From the NCBI RefSeq assembly GCF_013215705.1, contig NZ_JABSQR010000014.1, positions 1-64,000 of the forward strand: a stretch of 64,000 bases of DNA, given 5' to 3'. Both the position numbers and the translations under genes were made by a program. Origin of the DNA: Moritella sp. GTDB lineage: Bacteria > Pseudomonadota > Gammaproteobacteria > Enterobacterales > Moritellaceae. The notes under the pieces are model-generated. The model saw only the letters and a list, made by a program, of their open reading frames with translations, was not told where the DNA came from and searched no databases. Below are positions 49,076 through 58,096 of this stretch, piece after piece (the first letter of the stretch is position 1; every line of letters starts with the position of its first letter).

Positions 49076-50143
49076 ATGATCTCTGTCGTATCTCGTTGGT
49101 ATCAGGAACGTTTTTCTGACCCACATGCAGTCACTTTATTCTTACTATTAGTATTCGGCTTTTCGGTTATTTATTTCGCTGGTAGCCTAATTACACCGTT
49201 CTTAGTGGCTATCGTATTGGCTTATTTACTGGATTGGCCATTAATACGACTAATGCGTTTAGGGTTGTCTAGAACCTGGGCAACAGTGATTATTTTACTG
49301 CTGTTTGTCACCATGATGGTGATGCTGACGTTAGGGTTAATACCGACCGTCTGGCATCAAGGGGTAACACTGGTTAAAGCAATGCCTACTATGCTTAAGC
49401 AAGGTCAAGAATTCTTGCTGATGTTACCACAAGAAAACCCGGATATTTTTAATGCCGAGTTGATTAAAACAGCCTCGCTGGCAGTGCAAGATCATGTGGT
49501 TAAGTCTGGTGAGATGATATTAAGTGCTTCTTTTTCGTCTTTATTTGATATTGCTGCGATCCTGATTTATTCAATTTTAGTGCCGTTATTAGTGTTTTTT
49601 ATGCTGAAAGACAAGACTATTCTGGTCAAAGCCTTAGTGAGTATTTTGCCGCAGAATCGTCGTCTGGCGATGGAAGTATGGACCGAAATGAATGGTCAAA
49701 TTGCCAATTATATTCGCGGTAAAGTATTTGAAATTATCATTGTTGGTTTTTGTACTTGGTTAGTGTTCTTCTTTACTGATTTACAATATGCAGCACTGCT
49801 GGCGGTATTGGTGGGTTTCTCGGTATTAATTCCTTACATTGGCGCGGCGGCAGTGACTGTCCCTGTGATGGTTGTAGGTTTATTCCAGTGGGGACTAACG
49901 CCAGAATTCACTTATATGATGGTGGCTTACGGTATCGTACAAGCACTCGATGGTAATTTATTAGTACCGCTATTATTCTCGGAAGCGGTAAACTTACACC
50001 CCGTTGCGATCATTATGTCGGTATTAGTGTTTGGTGGCCTGTGGGGTTTCTGGGGCGTGTTCTTCGCTATCCCATTAGCAACTTTAGTGAAAGCTGTATT
50101 GAATGCTTGGCCTAAACGCGGAGATACACCAGTTGACGTTTAA
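49076..50143 (+). CDS. AI-2E family transporter (PerM-like permease)
   Basis: A 355-residue inner-membrane protein with about eight hydrophobic segments. The C-terminal stretch VLVGFSVLIPYIGAAAVTVPVMV and FWGVFFAIPLATLVKAV are AI-2E transporter family marks. The substrate of PerM proteins is uncertain despite the family name. It follows a TusA-like gene, a pairing I recall from vibrios. A terminator is about 40-90 bp downstream. Confidence 0.9.
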   Translation: MISVVSRWYQERFSDPHAVTLFLLLVFGFSVIYFAGSLITPFLVAIVLAYLLDWPLIRLMRLGLSRTWATVIILLLFVTMMVMLTLGLIPTVWHQGVTLVKAMPTMLKQGQEFLLMLPQENPDIFNAELIKTASLAVQDHVVKSGEMILSASFSSLFDIAAILIYSILVPLLVFFMLKDKTILVKALVSILPQNRRLAMEVWTEMNGQIANYIRGKVFEIIIVGFCTWLVFFFTDLQYAALLAVLVGFSVLIPYIGAAAVTVPVMVVGLFQWGLTPEFTYMMVAYGIVQALDGNLLVPLLFSEAVNLHPVAIIMSVLVFGGLWGFWGVFFAIPLATLVKAVLNAWPKRGDTPVDV

Positions 50144-50479
50144 TTAAACTGTAATTTCTGTGTTGATTTTTGATTTCATAAAACAGCCTGTGTTTCCTCG
50201 TTATTAACGTTCGGTAACTGGGCTGTTTTTTAATTTTTTGCCACTAGCACTCACACCTTAATATATTCTACTCTTAGTATTTACCTCACAATATCGTGGC
50301 TTAATACGCGCGTAATCCCACAGATTCCCAACGATTACCTTGCTGGATTGTAACCTAAGTTTGCGCGGCTTCACAAATGAGTGACGTTTGCGTAATTAAT
50401 GTTTTTGTATTACTGTAACAACGTGTCACATACTTGAGATTTTCTTAAGTAGAAAACTAATAGAAAGGAATTTAACAGT
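50144..50479. other. Intergenic region perM-like gene / VolA-like gene
   Basis: 336 bp containing the terminator listed separately, then AT-rich DNA with a weak inverted repeat CTTGAG...CTTAAG near 50433. Presumably holds the promoter of the lipase gene; I cannot name it. Confidence 0.45.
50180..50238 (+). terminator. Terminator of tusA-like/perM-like operon
   Basis: AAAACAGCC (50180-50188) pairs with GGCTGTTTT (50221-50229), followed by TTTAATTTTTT. The loop is long and has an inner GTTA/TAAC pairing. Confidence 0.7.
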
Positions 50480-52954
50480 ATGCGTTTGTCCATTATAGCA
50501 ACGGCTATTACTATTTCTACCGCCCTCACCTTAGTGGGCTGTGATAGTGATTCTGATTTTAATAAGATCGAAGCAAGAACGGCCAAAATTAGCTATAACC
50601 CACTAGTGGGTAATGTTTCAACGCCGAATAATTTATTGTTTAGTGGCAGCCTTGATGGCACGATTAACTTACCTGACGAAGCCGGTATTACTGAAGTTAA
50701 AGACTATCAAAATATTAGCTTAGTGCAGGGCGCATTGGACGGCTGGCAGTTATCTGTACCGTTTAGTATTCCACTTGTATATGGCGACAAAAATGCCAGT
50801 TATCATGCGATTAATGATATTAAATTAGACGTGAACAGCATGGCTGAAGGCGTGCTGATATATAAAGTTAACGCGAGTGGATTCGCCGGTAATTGTGGTG
50901 GTGTTCCCGCTGGAGTAACCTGCAATATTGAAGGGAAATTACTCTTTGATACCGACTATACCGCGACATTTTCAAACGGAGCTATCGTAGTCACACCACT
51001 AAAACCGTTCTCGCCAGCAACATCTTATATGGTAGTGGTTACCGATCAACTTAAAGATGTGCAAGGGCGCACAGTAGCGACCAGTGCTGGCTATCAGCTA
51101 TTAAGTTCTCCAATCACTGTTGATGATAGTGCTACAGTGATTGGCTTAAAAACACTGACTAAAATTAATCATGACTTGCTTGTTGGCGAAGGCATGACTG
51201 ATACGCCGATTTACTCTGCGGTGTTTACCACGCAATCGGTTGGTAACGTGTTGACTAAGTTGAAGGAAATTTATGATGAATTGGCGACTGTCGATGGCAC
51301 ACTAAAAATGGAAGCATTGTTCGATACTGGCGCTACCGCGGAAAATATTGCTGACGTTTACTTAGGTGACAGTACCGACAGTTTTAAAGCTGCGAAGTAT
51401 TATAAGACAACCATCAATGCACCTTATTATCTGTCTGATCTTGCTCCCTTAGTCCAGACTGCGGCAGATATGAATCGCTGGGCACAAGCGAAATCCGATA
51501 GTCCAATTGCAATATTACAGTTACTCAAATCAAACGCAGACTTTGCTAGTCAAGTTAGTCCAACCAGCTTCTGGGCTCAAGCGGGACAAGCGATAGCAAC
51601 GGACCCTGATATAAATCCAGACTTTGATTTAGTCGATTTTGTTGCTGCTCTTGCTGCTGCTGCAGCTCCTGGTGGCGATCCTGATTTGGCCCTTGGAATG
51701 CTAGAAAAGTCCGGTTTAACGGGTTTAACTTATCAGGATGGTGGTGAAAAAAAGGTGGATCTAGCGCGACATCTCACGGCGTATAACGCGATTCCCGCAG
51801 CCTTAAGTACAGCAACCTTAGAGGTAGATGTGTATTTACCTGATGAAGGCTTAACAGGCTTAACTATGCCTGCAGATGGCTGGCCTGTGGTAATTTTCCA
51901 ACATGGTATTACGACATTAAAAGAAACTGCAGCTGCAATAGCGCCGAGTTACGCTGCGGCAGGTTTTGCAGTAGTGGCGATTGATTTACCTTATCATGGC
52001 AGTCGTGGTTTATTAAAGAATGGTGATGGTGTCTATGGACTGAGTGCCAGTGACAGCTTTAAATCCGCAGCACCTTATGCAAATGCGGACGCACAAGTGT
52101 TTGCTAACTTGGGCAGCTTCTTGAGTATCCGTGAAAACTTACGTCAAGCCACTGCAGATTTATTTGCTTTACGGGCAACGTTACAAGCAGCTACTGCACC
52201 TAGCCAGCTTGATGGTTCTAAGGTTCACTTTGCTGGTCAGTCGTTAGGTTCGATTGTGGGTGTTCCGTTCACTGCATTAGCAGGTGTTAATGGTACTTAT
52301 GCCTTAAAAAGTTCAGCGTTAAACGTACCAGGTGCGGGTTTAGCGGGAATATTCCAATATTCACCAAGCTTTGGTCCTTTGGTAGAAGCAGGGTTGAAAA
52401 CTAATGCAGGTTATGTTGGACTCATCGCTGCAGGGTTAGGTTTTAAAGATACAGACAGTAGTACAGCATTAGAAAAATTTGCCGCTTATGAAATTGCTGA
52501 GCCAGTGGCTGCAAAGCAGGCGATCGATGTGAACTACCCGGCTTTTGCTGAGGTTTTTGGTTCGATAGCACAGACTGTTGTTGATGGTACTGACCCGTTA
52601 AGTTATGCCACACTTGGTGCTTTTACTGTTCCAACCATATTACATGAAGTAGTGGGTGACGGCAGTGAAGGTTCGGGCGATCAAACCATTCCAAATACCG
52701 TCGCTAATAAACCGTTAGTGGGGACTGAGGCATTAATCGCCACACTTGGATTAGAAGGTACAGATACCACTGCAGTGGGCAGTTATGCAGTACGCTTTAA
52801 TCAAGGTAGTCATGGCTCTTTGATTAGTCCTGCAGCAAGCATGGATGTGACGGTGGAGATGCAAACTCAGTTAGTCAGTTATGCCGTTACAGCCTCTGCT
52901 GGTCCCGCAACTGTAGTTATTGGTAATAACACCGTGATTGCACCTGTGATGTAA
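50480..52954 (+). CDS. VolA/Pla-1-family extracellular lipase lipoprotein
   Basis: An 824-residue lipoprotein. The lipobox LVGC puts the lipidated Cys at residue 21, followed by DSDSD, an acidic stretch typical of surface-exposed lipoproteins. The N-terminal part is beta-rich; the hydrolase domain has HGITTLKETAAAIAP near 477, IDLPYHGSRG, and the nucleophile S588 in FAGQSLGSIVG. A catalytic His is probably in FNQGSHGSLI near the C-terminus. VolA of Vibrio cleaves lysophosphatidylcholine on the cell surface to release fatty acids. Monocistronic. Confidence 0.88.
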   Translation: MRLSIIATAITISTALTLVGCDSDSDFNKIEARTAKISYNPLVGNVSTPNNLLFSGSLDGTINLPDEAGITEVKDYQNISLVQGALDGWQLSVPFSIPLVYGDKNASYHAINDIKLDVNSMAEGVLIYKVNASGFAGNCGGVPAGVTCNIEGKLLFDTDYTATFSNGAIVVTPLKPFSPATSYMVVVTDQLKDVQGRTVATSAGYQLLSSPITVDDSATVIGLKTLTKINHDLLVGEGMTDTPIYSAVFTTQSVGNVLTKLKEIYDELATVDGTLKMEALFDTGATAENIADVYLGDSTDSFKAAKYYKTTINAPYYLSDLAPLVQTAADMNRWAQAKSDSPIAILQLLKSNADFASQVSPTSFWAQAGQAIATDPDINPDFDLVDFVAALAAAAAPGGDPDLALGMLEKSGLTGLTYQDGGEKKVDLARHLTAYNAIPAALSTATLEVDVYLPDEGLTGLTMPADGWPVVIFQHGITTLKETAAAIAPSYAAAGFAVVAIDLPYHGSRGLLKNGDGVYGLSASDSFKSAAPYANADAQVFANLGSFLSIRENLRQATADLFALRATLQAATAPSQLDGSKVHFAGQSLGSIVGVPFTALAGVNGTYALKSSALNVPGAGLAGIFQYSPSFGPLVEAGLKTNAGYVGLIAAGLGFKDTDSSTALEKFAAYEIAEPVAAKQAIDVNYPAFAEVFGSIAQTVVDGTDPLSYATLGAFTVPTILHEVVGDGSEGSGDQTIPNTVANKPLVGTEALIATLGLEGTDTTAVGSYAVRFNQGSHGSLISPAASMDVTVEMQTQLVSYAVTASAGPATVVIGNNTVIAPVM

Positions 52955-53052
52955 TCTTATTGGTGAGGCGGTATTTAAGATATGACAAAAATGCCAGCTG
53001 TCACTTTTAAGATTATGGATAAATGAATAGGCTGTTTATCCGCGAGTCACGT

Positions 53053-53097
53053 AGGCGCTAATTATGACTGTGAGGTCATGATTAGCGCCTTTTTTTT
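53053..53097. terminator. Bidirectional terminator, lipase gene / phhB
   Basis: AGGCGCTAAT and ATTAGCGCCT pair, extended by ATGAC/GTCAT, then T7 on the plus strand overlapping the phhB stop. Confidence 0.9.
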
Positions 53098-53437
53098 ATT
53101 CAACCAGTAATGTGTCGGTTTTAGCCGCGCACACAAAATCATTCTTATGTAAGCCTTTAATACTGTGCGACCACCAGGTGATCGTTACTTTGCCCCATTC
53201 TGTTAATAGTGCAGGGTGATGGCCTTCAACTTCTGCCATATCCGCCACTCGATTGGTAAATGCGATCGCTTGTTTAAAGTTTTTAAACTTAAACTCGCGT
53301 TCTAATTGCATGATGTGGTCACGTACTTCCACCGTCCAATCTGGGATTTGATTCACTAATACGGCTAATTCAGCATCGCTGACTTGTGGGGCATCGGCGC
53401 GACATGCTTGGCAACTTTGTAAATTTAATTCTGTCAT
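53096..53437 (-). CDS. phhB: Pterin-4a-carbinolamine dehydratase
   Basis: A 113-residue PCD/DCoH protein that regenerates the tetrahydropterin cofactor of phenylalanine hydroxylase. The active-site [13 protein letters not shown] (about residues 76-88) with two His is clear. It follows phhA by 55 bp in the same operon, the functional pair known in Pseudomonas and other marine bacteria. Confidence 0.95.
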   Translation of the reverse strand: MTELNLQSCQACRADAPQVSDAELAVLVNQIPDWTVEVRDHIMQLEREFKFKNFKQAIAFTNRVADMAEVEGHHPALLTEWGKVTITWWSHSIKGLHKNDFVCAAKTDTLLVE

Positions 53438-53492
53438 GATGATTACTCTTTTCTATTATTATTAAAATAAAAGGGTTAAATACAGGTTCTGT

Positions 53493-54311
53493 CTAACAAG
53501 CTGCATCTTCTTTTGGTGCATAAGCCGATGGTTTCATGCCTAATTTTTTGGCTTCTTTAATTAAGCTAATTAAATCTAGCTTAATTAACTGTTGTAAGTC
53601 GGATAGCTGGTTAATTACAAAGTAATTCTTTTGTAACTCATCAATACGGTAATGAGTGCGAAATGCTTCTATCACTTGCAGTGGCTGGCGATTGGGAATA
53701 TCGCTGTCTAAGCTGTAGCAGGTTTCTTGTTTCGACGACAGAATACCACCACCAAAGATCTTCAAACCTTGCTGACTTTGCATTAAACCAAACTCAATAG
53801 TGAACCAGTATAAACGTGCCAGCATAGGACGATCGGCTTTGTCGGCCTTTAACCCCAATACACCGTAATGCTGAGAAAAATCTGCGTAAGCCTGATTGGT
53901 CAGCAGTGGGCAGTGACCAAACAATTCATGAAAAATATCCGGCTCTTGAATGTAGTCTATGTCTGCTTTGGTGCGAATGAAAGTAGCTGCCGGAAAACGT
54001 TTGGTCGCCAGCAATTCAAAAAATCGTTCAAAACCAATTAAAGCAGGCACGTTCTCGACTTGCCAACCGGTTAATTTTTTTAATTTACGATTGATATCCG
54101 GCAGCTGCGGAATACGGTCGGCGCCCATTTGTAGCAGTTCGATACCGGCAATAAATTCATCACAAGCACGGCCTTTAATAATCTCGGTTTGACGGTTGTA
54201 GAGTGTCGCCCAAGTATTGTGTTCCTCATCGCTATAATTGATGTACCCGTGTTGGTCTGGCTGGTGTGAAACATATTTTGGTGTCGGGTCAATTGCTAAA
54301 GATGAGTTCAT
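53493..54311 (-). CDS. phhA: Phenylalanine 4-monooxygenase
   Basis: A 272-residue non-haem iron enzyme that turns phenylalanine into tyrosine with tetrahydropterin and oxygen. Iron ligands are in HELFGHCPLL (two His, about residues 130-140) and the Glu of WFTIEFGL (about 175). FFVINQLSDLQQL near the C-terminus matches the bacterial short form that lacks the regulatory domain. Divergent from a MocR-type regulator with striking repeats in between. Confidence 0.96.
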   Translation of the reverse strand: MNSSLAIDPTPKYVSHQPDQHGYINYSDEEHNTWATLYNRQTEIIKGRACDEFIAGIELLQMGADRIPQLPDINRKLKKLTGWQVENVPALIGFERFFELLATKRFPAATFIRTKADIDYIQEPDIFHELFGHCPLLTNQAYADFSQHYGVLGLKADKADRPMLARLYWFTIEFGLMQSQQGLKIFGGGILSSKQETCYSLDSDIPNRQPLQVIEAFRTHYRIDELQKNYFVINQLSDLQQLIKLDLISLIKEAKKLGMKPSAYAPKEDAAC

Positions 54312-54399
54312 TATTATTTCCTACCGCTGTGTTATTCAATTGATATTTAGATTAACCTTAATTCGATGTACATTACAGATTCAGGAAAATGATAAATAA

Positions 54400-54460
54400 A
54401 CCAGTACAGTTATAGGAATCTGTTACTGTACTGGTGAGTAATTGTATAAACTGTACTGGT
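54400..54460. promoter_or_regulatory. Triple ACTGTACTGGT operator between phhA and the MocR-type gene
   Basis: ACCAGTACAGT (54400-54410, inverted), ACTGTACTGGT (54425-54435) and ACTGTACTGGT (54450-54460) are exact copies of an 11-bp motif, the last two as direct repeats 25 bp apart and the first inverted to them at the same 25-bp step. Sites of this layout are typical for MocR-type regulators. Confidence 0.75.
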
Positions 54461-54531
54461 TTATGCCGTATCAACTATGTAATGCGTCAAAATAACGTTT
54501 CAACATGAAATTATAAAAGTAGCCAACATCA

Positions 54532-55968
54532 ATGACGAGAGTAATGACTAAAGTATTGTTATATCAGCAAATAGCTGACGATCTACGCGACCTTATAACT
54601 CAGGGGGTGTATTTACCGGGTGATAAATTACCCTCGCTTAGAACCTTGTCGGTAAAGCGCAAAGTAAGCATTGCCACAATTCAAAGAGCGGTTGAAGAAC
54701 TTGAGATCGTCGGCCTTATTGAAGCACGACCAAAATCGGGTTTTTACGTGTGTTTTAATACCCGTACTGACGTGGCGATTGAGCTGCCGAGTATCGCCAT
54801 GAAACCCAAGTCGGTGAAGATCCACGAATTGGCCAGTCAGATATTTCATCAGTGCGGTGAGCCGGATATTGTTAATATGGGTACCTCGTATCCGTCGAGT
54901 GATTTTATGCCGACGCCGGCATTACAAAAAATAGCCAATCAAGTGATTAAACATCACATGGCGGATATTGTCGAAGTGCAGTTTTCTGCCGGTAATGCGG
55001 TATTACGTGATGCATTAGCTAAGCGTATGAATGAATCGGGTTGTCAGGTGTCATCAGATGATGTCATTGTTACCAATGGTTGTTTAGAGGCACTGTCGGT
55101 GTGTTTACGTGCGGTAGCAAAACCAGGCGCGACCATTGCTTTGGAGTCGCCGGGATTTGTTGGTTCATTGCAATTAATTGAATCATTAGGCTATAAAGCG
55201 CTGGAGATACCTTGCCATCCGGTCACTGGCATGAGCCTCGAAGCTTTGGAGTTAGCGTTAGAGCAGTGGCAGATATCGGCGGTATTAGTGGTACCGAGTT
55301 ACAGCAATCCATTGGGCTCGTGTATGCCGGAAGTAAACCGTAAACAGCTGGTGGCGTTATTATCGGCTAACGATATCCCGTTAATCGAAGATGACTTGTT
55401 AGGTGATTTATCGTTTGATGGCTCACGTTTAAAACCCTGCAAGGCATTCGATAAAAAAGGCATGGTGCTGTATTGCTCGTCGGTATCGAAAACCATCGCC
55501 TCTGGATTACGGGTCGGCTGGATCGCGCCCGGTGCGTACTACAAAGAAGTTTCTTATTTTAAAACCTTTACCAATATCAGCGCACCGCAATTTTCGCAGA
55601 TTGTCGTGGCGCAGTTTTATAACAGTGGTAAGTATGAGCGCCATGTTCGCCAATTGACGGCGAAAATCGCCAAACAGCTATATCAAATCCAATCCTTTAT
55701 TCACCAATATTTCCCCGAAGGCACGCAGGTATCTAATCCGCAAGGCGGCTGTATTCTGTGGGTAGTATTACCTAAGGGGATAGATGGACACCAACTGCAC
55801 CTTAAAGCGATTGAGATGGGCATTGGGATTATTCCGGGGCAACTCAGCAGTGCCACGAATAAGTTTGACCACTGTATCCGTATTAACTGTGCTTGCGACC
55901 CTAAGATTGATATGCAGGGCAGTATTAAAACACTGGCAGATATCGCCCATGCAATTTTGGGTAAATAG
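54532..55968 (+). CDS. MocR-type regulator (GntR helix-turn-helix fused to aminotransferase fold)
   Basis: A 478-residue protein. Residues about 8-75 are a GntR winged helix (LYQQIADDLRDLI, LPSLRTLSVKRKVSIATIQRA). From about residue 110 a class I aminotransferase-like domain follows; SSVSKTIASGLRVGWIAPG near 322 contains the PLP lysine. PLP-dependent MocR proteins sense small metabolites; gene position suggests control of phhA-phhB in response to phenylalanine, tyrosine or a related compound (inference). Start: ATG at 54532, or 54544 two in-frame possibilities. Confidence 0.92.
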   Translation: MTRVMTKVLLYQQIADDLRDLITQGVYLPGDKLPSLRTLSVKRKVSIATIQRAVEELEIVGLIEARPKSGFYVCFNTRTDVAIELPSIAMKPKSVKIHELASQIFHQCGEPDIVNMGTSYPSSDFMPTPALQKIANQVIKHHMADIVEVQFSAGNAVLRDALAKRMNESGCQVSSDDVIVTNGCLEALSVCLRAVAKPGATIALESPGFVGSLQLIESLGYKALEIPCHPVTGMSLEALELALEQWQISAVLVVPSYSNPLGSCMPEVNRKQLVALLSANDIPLIEDDLLGDLSFDGSRLKPCKAFDKKGMVLYCSSVSKTIASGLRVGWIAPGAYYKEVSYFKTFTNISAPQFSQIVVAQFYNSGKYERHVRQLTAKIAKQLYQIQSFIHQYFPEGTQVSNPQGGCILWVVLPKGIDGHQLHLKAIEMGIGIIPGQLSSATNKFDHCIRINCACDPKIDMQGSIKTLADIAHAILGK

Positions 55969-56135
55969 CTGTAGATATCTTAGGTAAATAGCGGCGGCTA
56001 AATTTCTCACCTCGCCATGACTAATATCAATTTTTATTGGCGGGTAGGGCGGTATAATCCCGCCTCCAGATCTATCCCATTCTTAAGTGATGCTTTTCTT
56101 GTCGTGTTTAGATGGTCTCTTTATGAGTGAAAATT

Positions 56136-56408
56136 ATGAGTCAAAAACCTAATCTATCTACTGCTATGACTAATTTAATTACAGAAGTGCGCGGCGTGTT
56201 TCCGTTCTACGCACCGGAATCGAGTATTTGTGGTGATTCGTGTGAAGGTTGTCCGAAGAAGTTATTAGAATTAGTTGATTCTGAACTTTGTTATTGGGAA
56301 GACCAAGTTAAGCAGGGTACTGCGCCGACTTTTGATGAATTAAACCGCGTTGGTAAATTGTGTAAAAATGTTCGACGTGGTTTAAAGCGTAATGGCTTGG
56401 TTAATTAG
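56136..56408 (+). CDS. Small Cys-rich protein of unknown function
   Basis: A 90-residue protein with a four-residue-spaced Cys cluster ICGDSCEGCPKKL near residues 32-44 and further Cys (ELCYW, KLCKNV). It could bind a metal or iron-sulfur cluster. I do not recognise a named family. The basic C-terminus (KNVRRGLKRNG) might contact nucleic acid. Start at ATG 56136. Not in an obvious operon. Confidence 0.75.
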   Translation: MSQKPNLSTAMTNLITEVRGVFPFYAPESSICGDSCEGCPKKLLELVDSELCYWEDQVKQGTAPTFDELNRVGKLCKNVRRGLKRNGLVN

Positions 56409-56551
56409 ACCTTTTTAATAATATATATAGTGGAAAATTGATGTTTACATTGAGATCCAGACGATAATTTATTATATTAATTCTTATTCGCATTTGTGGT
56501 TTTTTATAATGACGCCATACGTTTCGCTTGTACGCATAAAAATTTTAACTC

Positions 56552-56881
56552 ATGAATAATATTATTTTATTGAGTTTATTTATCATTCATTATTTTGCGT
56601 TACGTAAAATATCGCCGAACGGTTTAGATCGTCATTCACTCATGTTTAGATTATTTTTATCTTACCTTCTTGTCGTGATTATTTTAAACGTAACATACAC
56701 TTACTCTCTAATATTCGGCGTGATAGTTATATTTGATATATTGGCGATAGCGGTATTTTATTTTGGTTCGCTGAATTTAGAAAAATACAAAAAAGATGTA
56801 TTTTATAGCTTGAAAATAGCGCCATTAATGGCATTGTTTCATCCTATCCAGGTATACGTATTTAATTGGGCTGGGGTCTAG
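56552..56881 (+). CDS. Possible small membrane protein
   Basis: A 109-residue reading frame with three hydrophobic segments (about 3-16, 35-50, 54-72). No Shine-Dalgarno sequence is visible before the ATG at 56552 and codon use is AT-rich, unlike neighbours. Its TAG stop falls in the palindrome GGGGTCTAGAACCCC. May be real but orphan, or spurious. Confidence 0.45.
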   Translation: MNNIILLSLFIIHYFALRKISPNGLDRHSLMFRLFLSYLLVVIILNVTYTYSLIFGVIVIFDILAIAVFYFGSLNLEKYKKDVFYSLKIAPLMALFHPIQVYVFNWAGV

Positions 56882-56887
56882 AACCCC
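56873..56887. repeat. GGGGTCTAGAACCCC palindrome, first copy
   Basis: Near-palindromic 15-mer overlapping the stop of the preceding frame. An identical copy is at 57251-57265, 378 bp away in the same orientation; the bases TAATTGGGCT before the first copy recur at 57174-57183. Confidence 0.8.
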
Positions 56888-57031
56888 CCTTGTCTTAGCT
56901 TTTAATCTTATCTGTATTTTATATCTCGGTATCTCGAAATTAAAATAAAGCATTGAAATCTAATGAGGTATACAGCATTATTCCAATAATTCTCATTCGC
57001 GTTGTTTGCGGGTGACATAGTGAGGTTAAAA

Positions 57032-57175
57032 ATGGTAAAGGCCATCAAGTTGATGCTTTGTGATTTTGAAAATAAATTAGCAGAATCTGAAAATGGGCAA
57101 CAAGAAATTGAACAGCTGGTGATCCAAATGGAAATGTATATTAAGAAGGCCAAAGAACTGCAGTGGCAGAGCTAA
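57032..57175 (+). CDS. 47-residue helical small protein
   Basis: ATG at 57032 with GAGG six bases upstream, 47 codons, TAA at 57173. The product starts MVKAIKLMLCDFENKLAESE and continues with heptad-like EIEQLVIQMEMYIKKAKEL, so it may form a coiled coil. Too short for usual ORF calls. I know no family. It lies between the two copies of the GGGGTCTAGAACCCC palindrome. Confidence 0.55.
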   Translation: MVKAIKLMLCDFENKLAESENGQQEIEQLVIQMEMYIKKAKELQWQS

Positions 57176-57250
57176 TTGGGCTACACATTAAGACGTGAAG
57201 CACCACTGCGTGTTACGAATTTTATGTAAGAAGTTCATCATCTGCTAACG

Positions 57251-57265
57251 GGGGTCTAGAACCCC
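57251..57265. repeat. GGGGTCTAGAACCCC palindrome, second copy
   Basis: Exact copy of 56873-56887. It is followed at once by another hairpin, CTTTGCCCC (57265-57273) with GGGGAAAG (57278-57285), making a GC-rich double hairpin in AT-rich DNA. Confidence 0.8.
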
Positions 57266-57434
57266 TTTGCCCCCAGTGGGGAAAGAGGCTAATAATCAGC
57301 AATCTAGGCTACATCAAAAGAAAAATAATGGCGGCAGAATGGCGACATGTTAACGCCGTTTTAAGCGAAAAATAATGGTTGTCTATAATCGCGAAGCGAT
57401 GGCCAACTGTTATTTTGCCGACTTGAAAACACTT

Positions 57435-57447
57435 GTTAGCTTTATTC
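57435..57447. repeat. Left arm of a 13-bp inverted repeat flanking the lipoprotein gene
   Basis: GTTAGCTTTATTC; the complement-like arm GGATAAAGCTAAC is at 57780-57792 (12 of 13 bases pair). The pair brackets the gene at 57442-57768 exactly, the left arm covering its stop codon. Confidence 0.6.
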
Positions 57448-57768
57448 TTTAACGGTCGAATCAAAATCAGATTTTCCATTCATTGCATCGGAGAAAGTTA
57501 CTGAAATTCGATCTTTGTTTGATTTTCGATCTAATGCACTCATTCTAGAGTCATATACGGTTTTACATTTAGAGTCTCTTTGTAGCTCTCTATTGGACAT
57601 CTCTTCAACCGAGTACCAAAGCCACTGAGAATTACCTTTAAATACATAATCAGCTAATCGCTGACATAGCTCCCAATCATCCCAAGATGCAGCTCTTTCA
57701 GCAGGTGGAAGTTTTACACAGCCATTTATAAATGCAGATATTAATATTACTTGTAAGATTCGCTTCAT
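57442..57768 (-). CDS. Small putative lipoprotein of unknown function
   Basis: A 108-residue protein with a lipoprotein signal peptide; the lipobox is INGC with Cys at residue 17. The rest is charged with Cys at about 35 and 68 (LCQRL, SKCKTV). No named family recognised. No terminator or operon partner. It sits in the gene-poor stretch between inverted repeats, which hints at acquired DNA. Confidence 0.65.
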   Translation of the reverse strand: MKRILQVILISAFINGCVKLPPAERAASWDDWELCQRLADYVFKGNSQWLWYSVEEMSNRELQRDSKCKTVYDSRMSALDRKSNKDRISVTFSDAMNGKSDFDSTVKE

Positions 57769-57779
57769 ATAAACCCCAT

Positions 57780-57792
57780 GGATAAAGCTAAC
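57780..57792. repeat. Right arm of the 13-bp inverted repeat
   Basis: GGATAAAGCTAAC, pairing with GTTAGCTTTATTC at 57435-57447; it lies 11 bp before the lipoprotein gene's start. Confidence 0.6.
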
Positions 57793-58096
57793 ATTTATAT
57801 AGCAGGACGTCTCGCTCCCTCAAATCTGTTCACTTTAGTCAACAGCAACGAATTAAATGAAAAATAAAATAAAATTACAATCTGACATTAAAACCGATTC
57901 AGAGAAAGTGTGCTGTCCTGTTATTTATTTTTTAAGTCCTGTTAATTATTAACAATGACAAATATACGGCTGATTCTATTAGCATTTTAATTTAGAGCAA
58001 GGAAAAAAAAGACTATTTCCTGACAAACTGTGACTCAACGGAGAAATAAACAAATAACACTGTATAAAACCATAGTTTTTGATTAAAAATGGCGGC

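Noticed and set aside
56873..57300. Integron cassette recombination site (attC)
   Set aside because: Some CTAAC/GTTAG-type ends are present, but the core-site consensus and an integrase are not; kept only as palindromic repeats.
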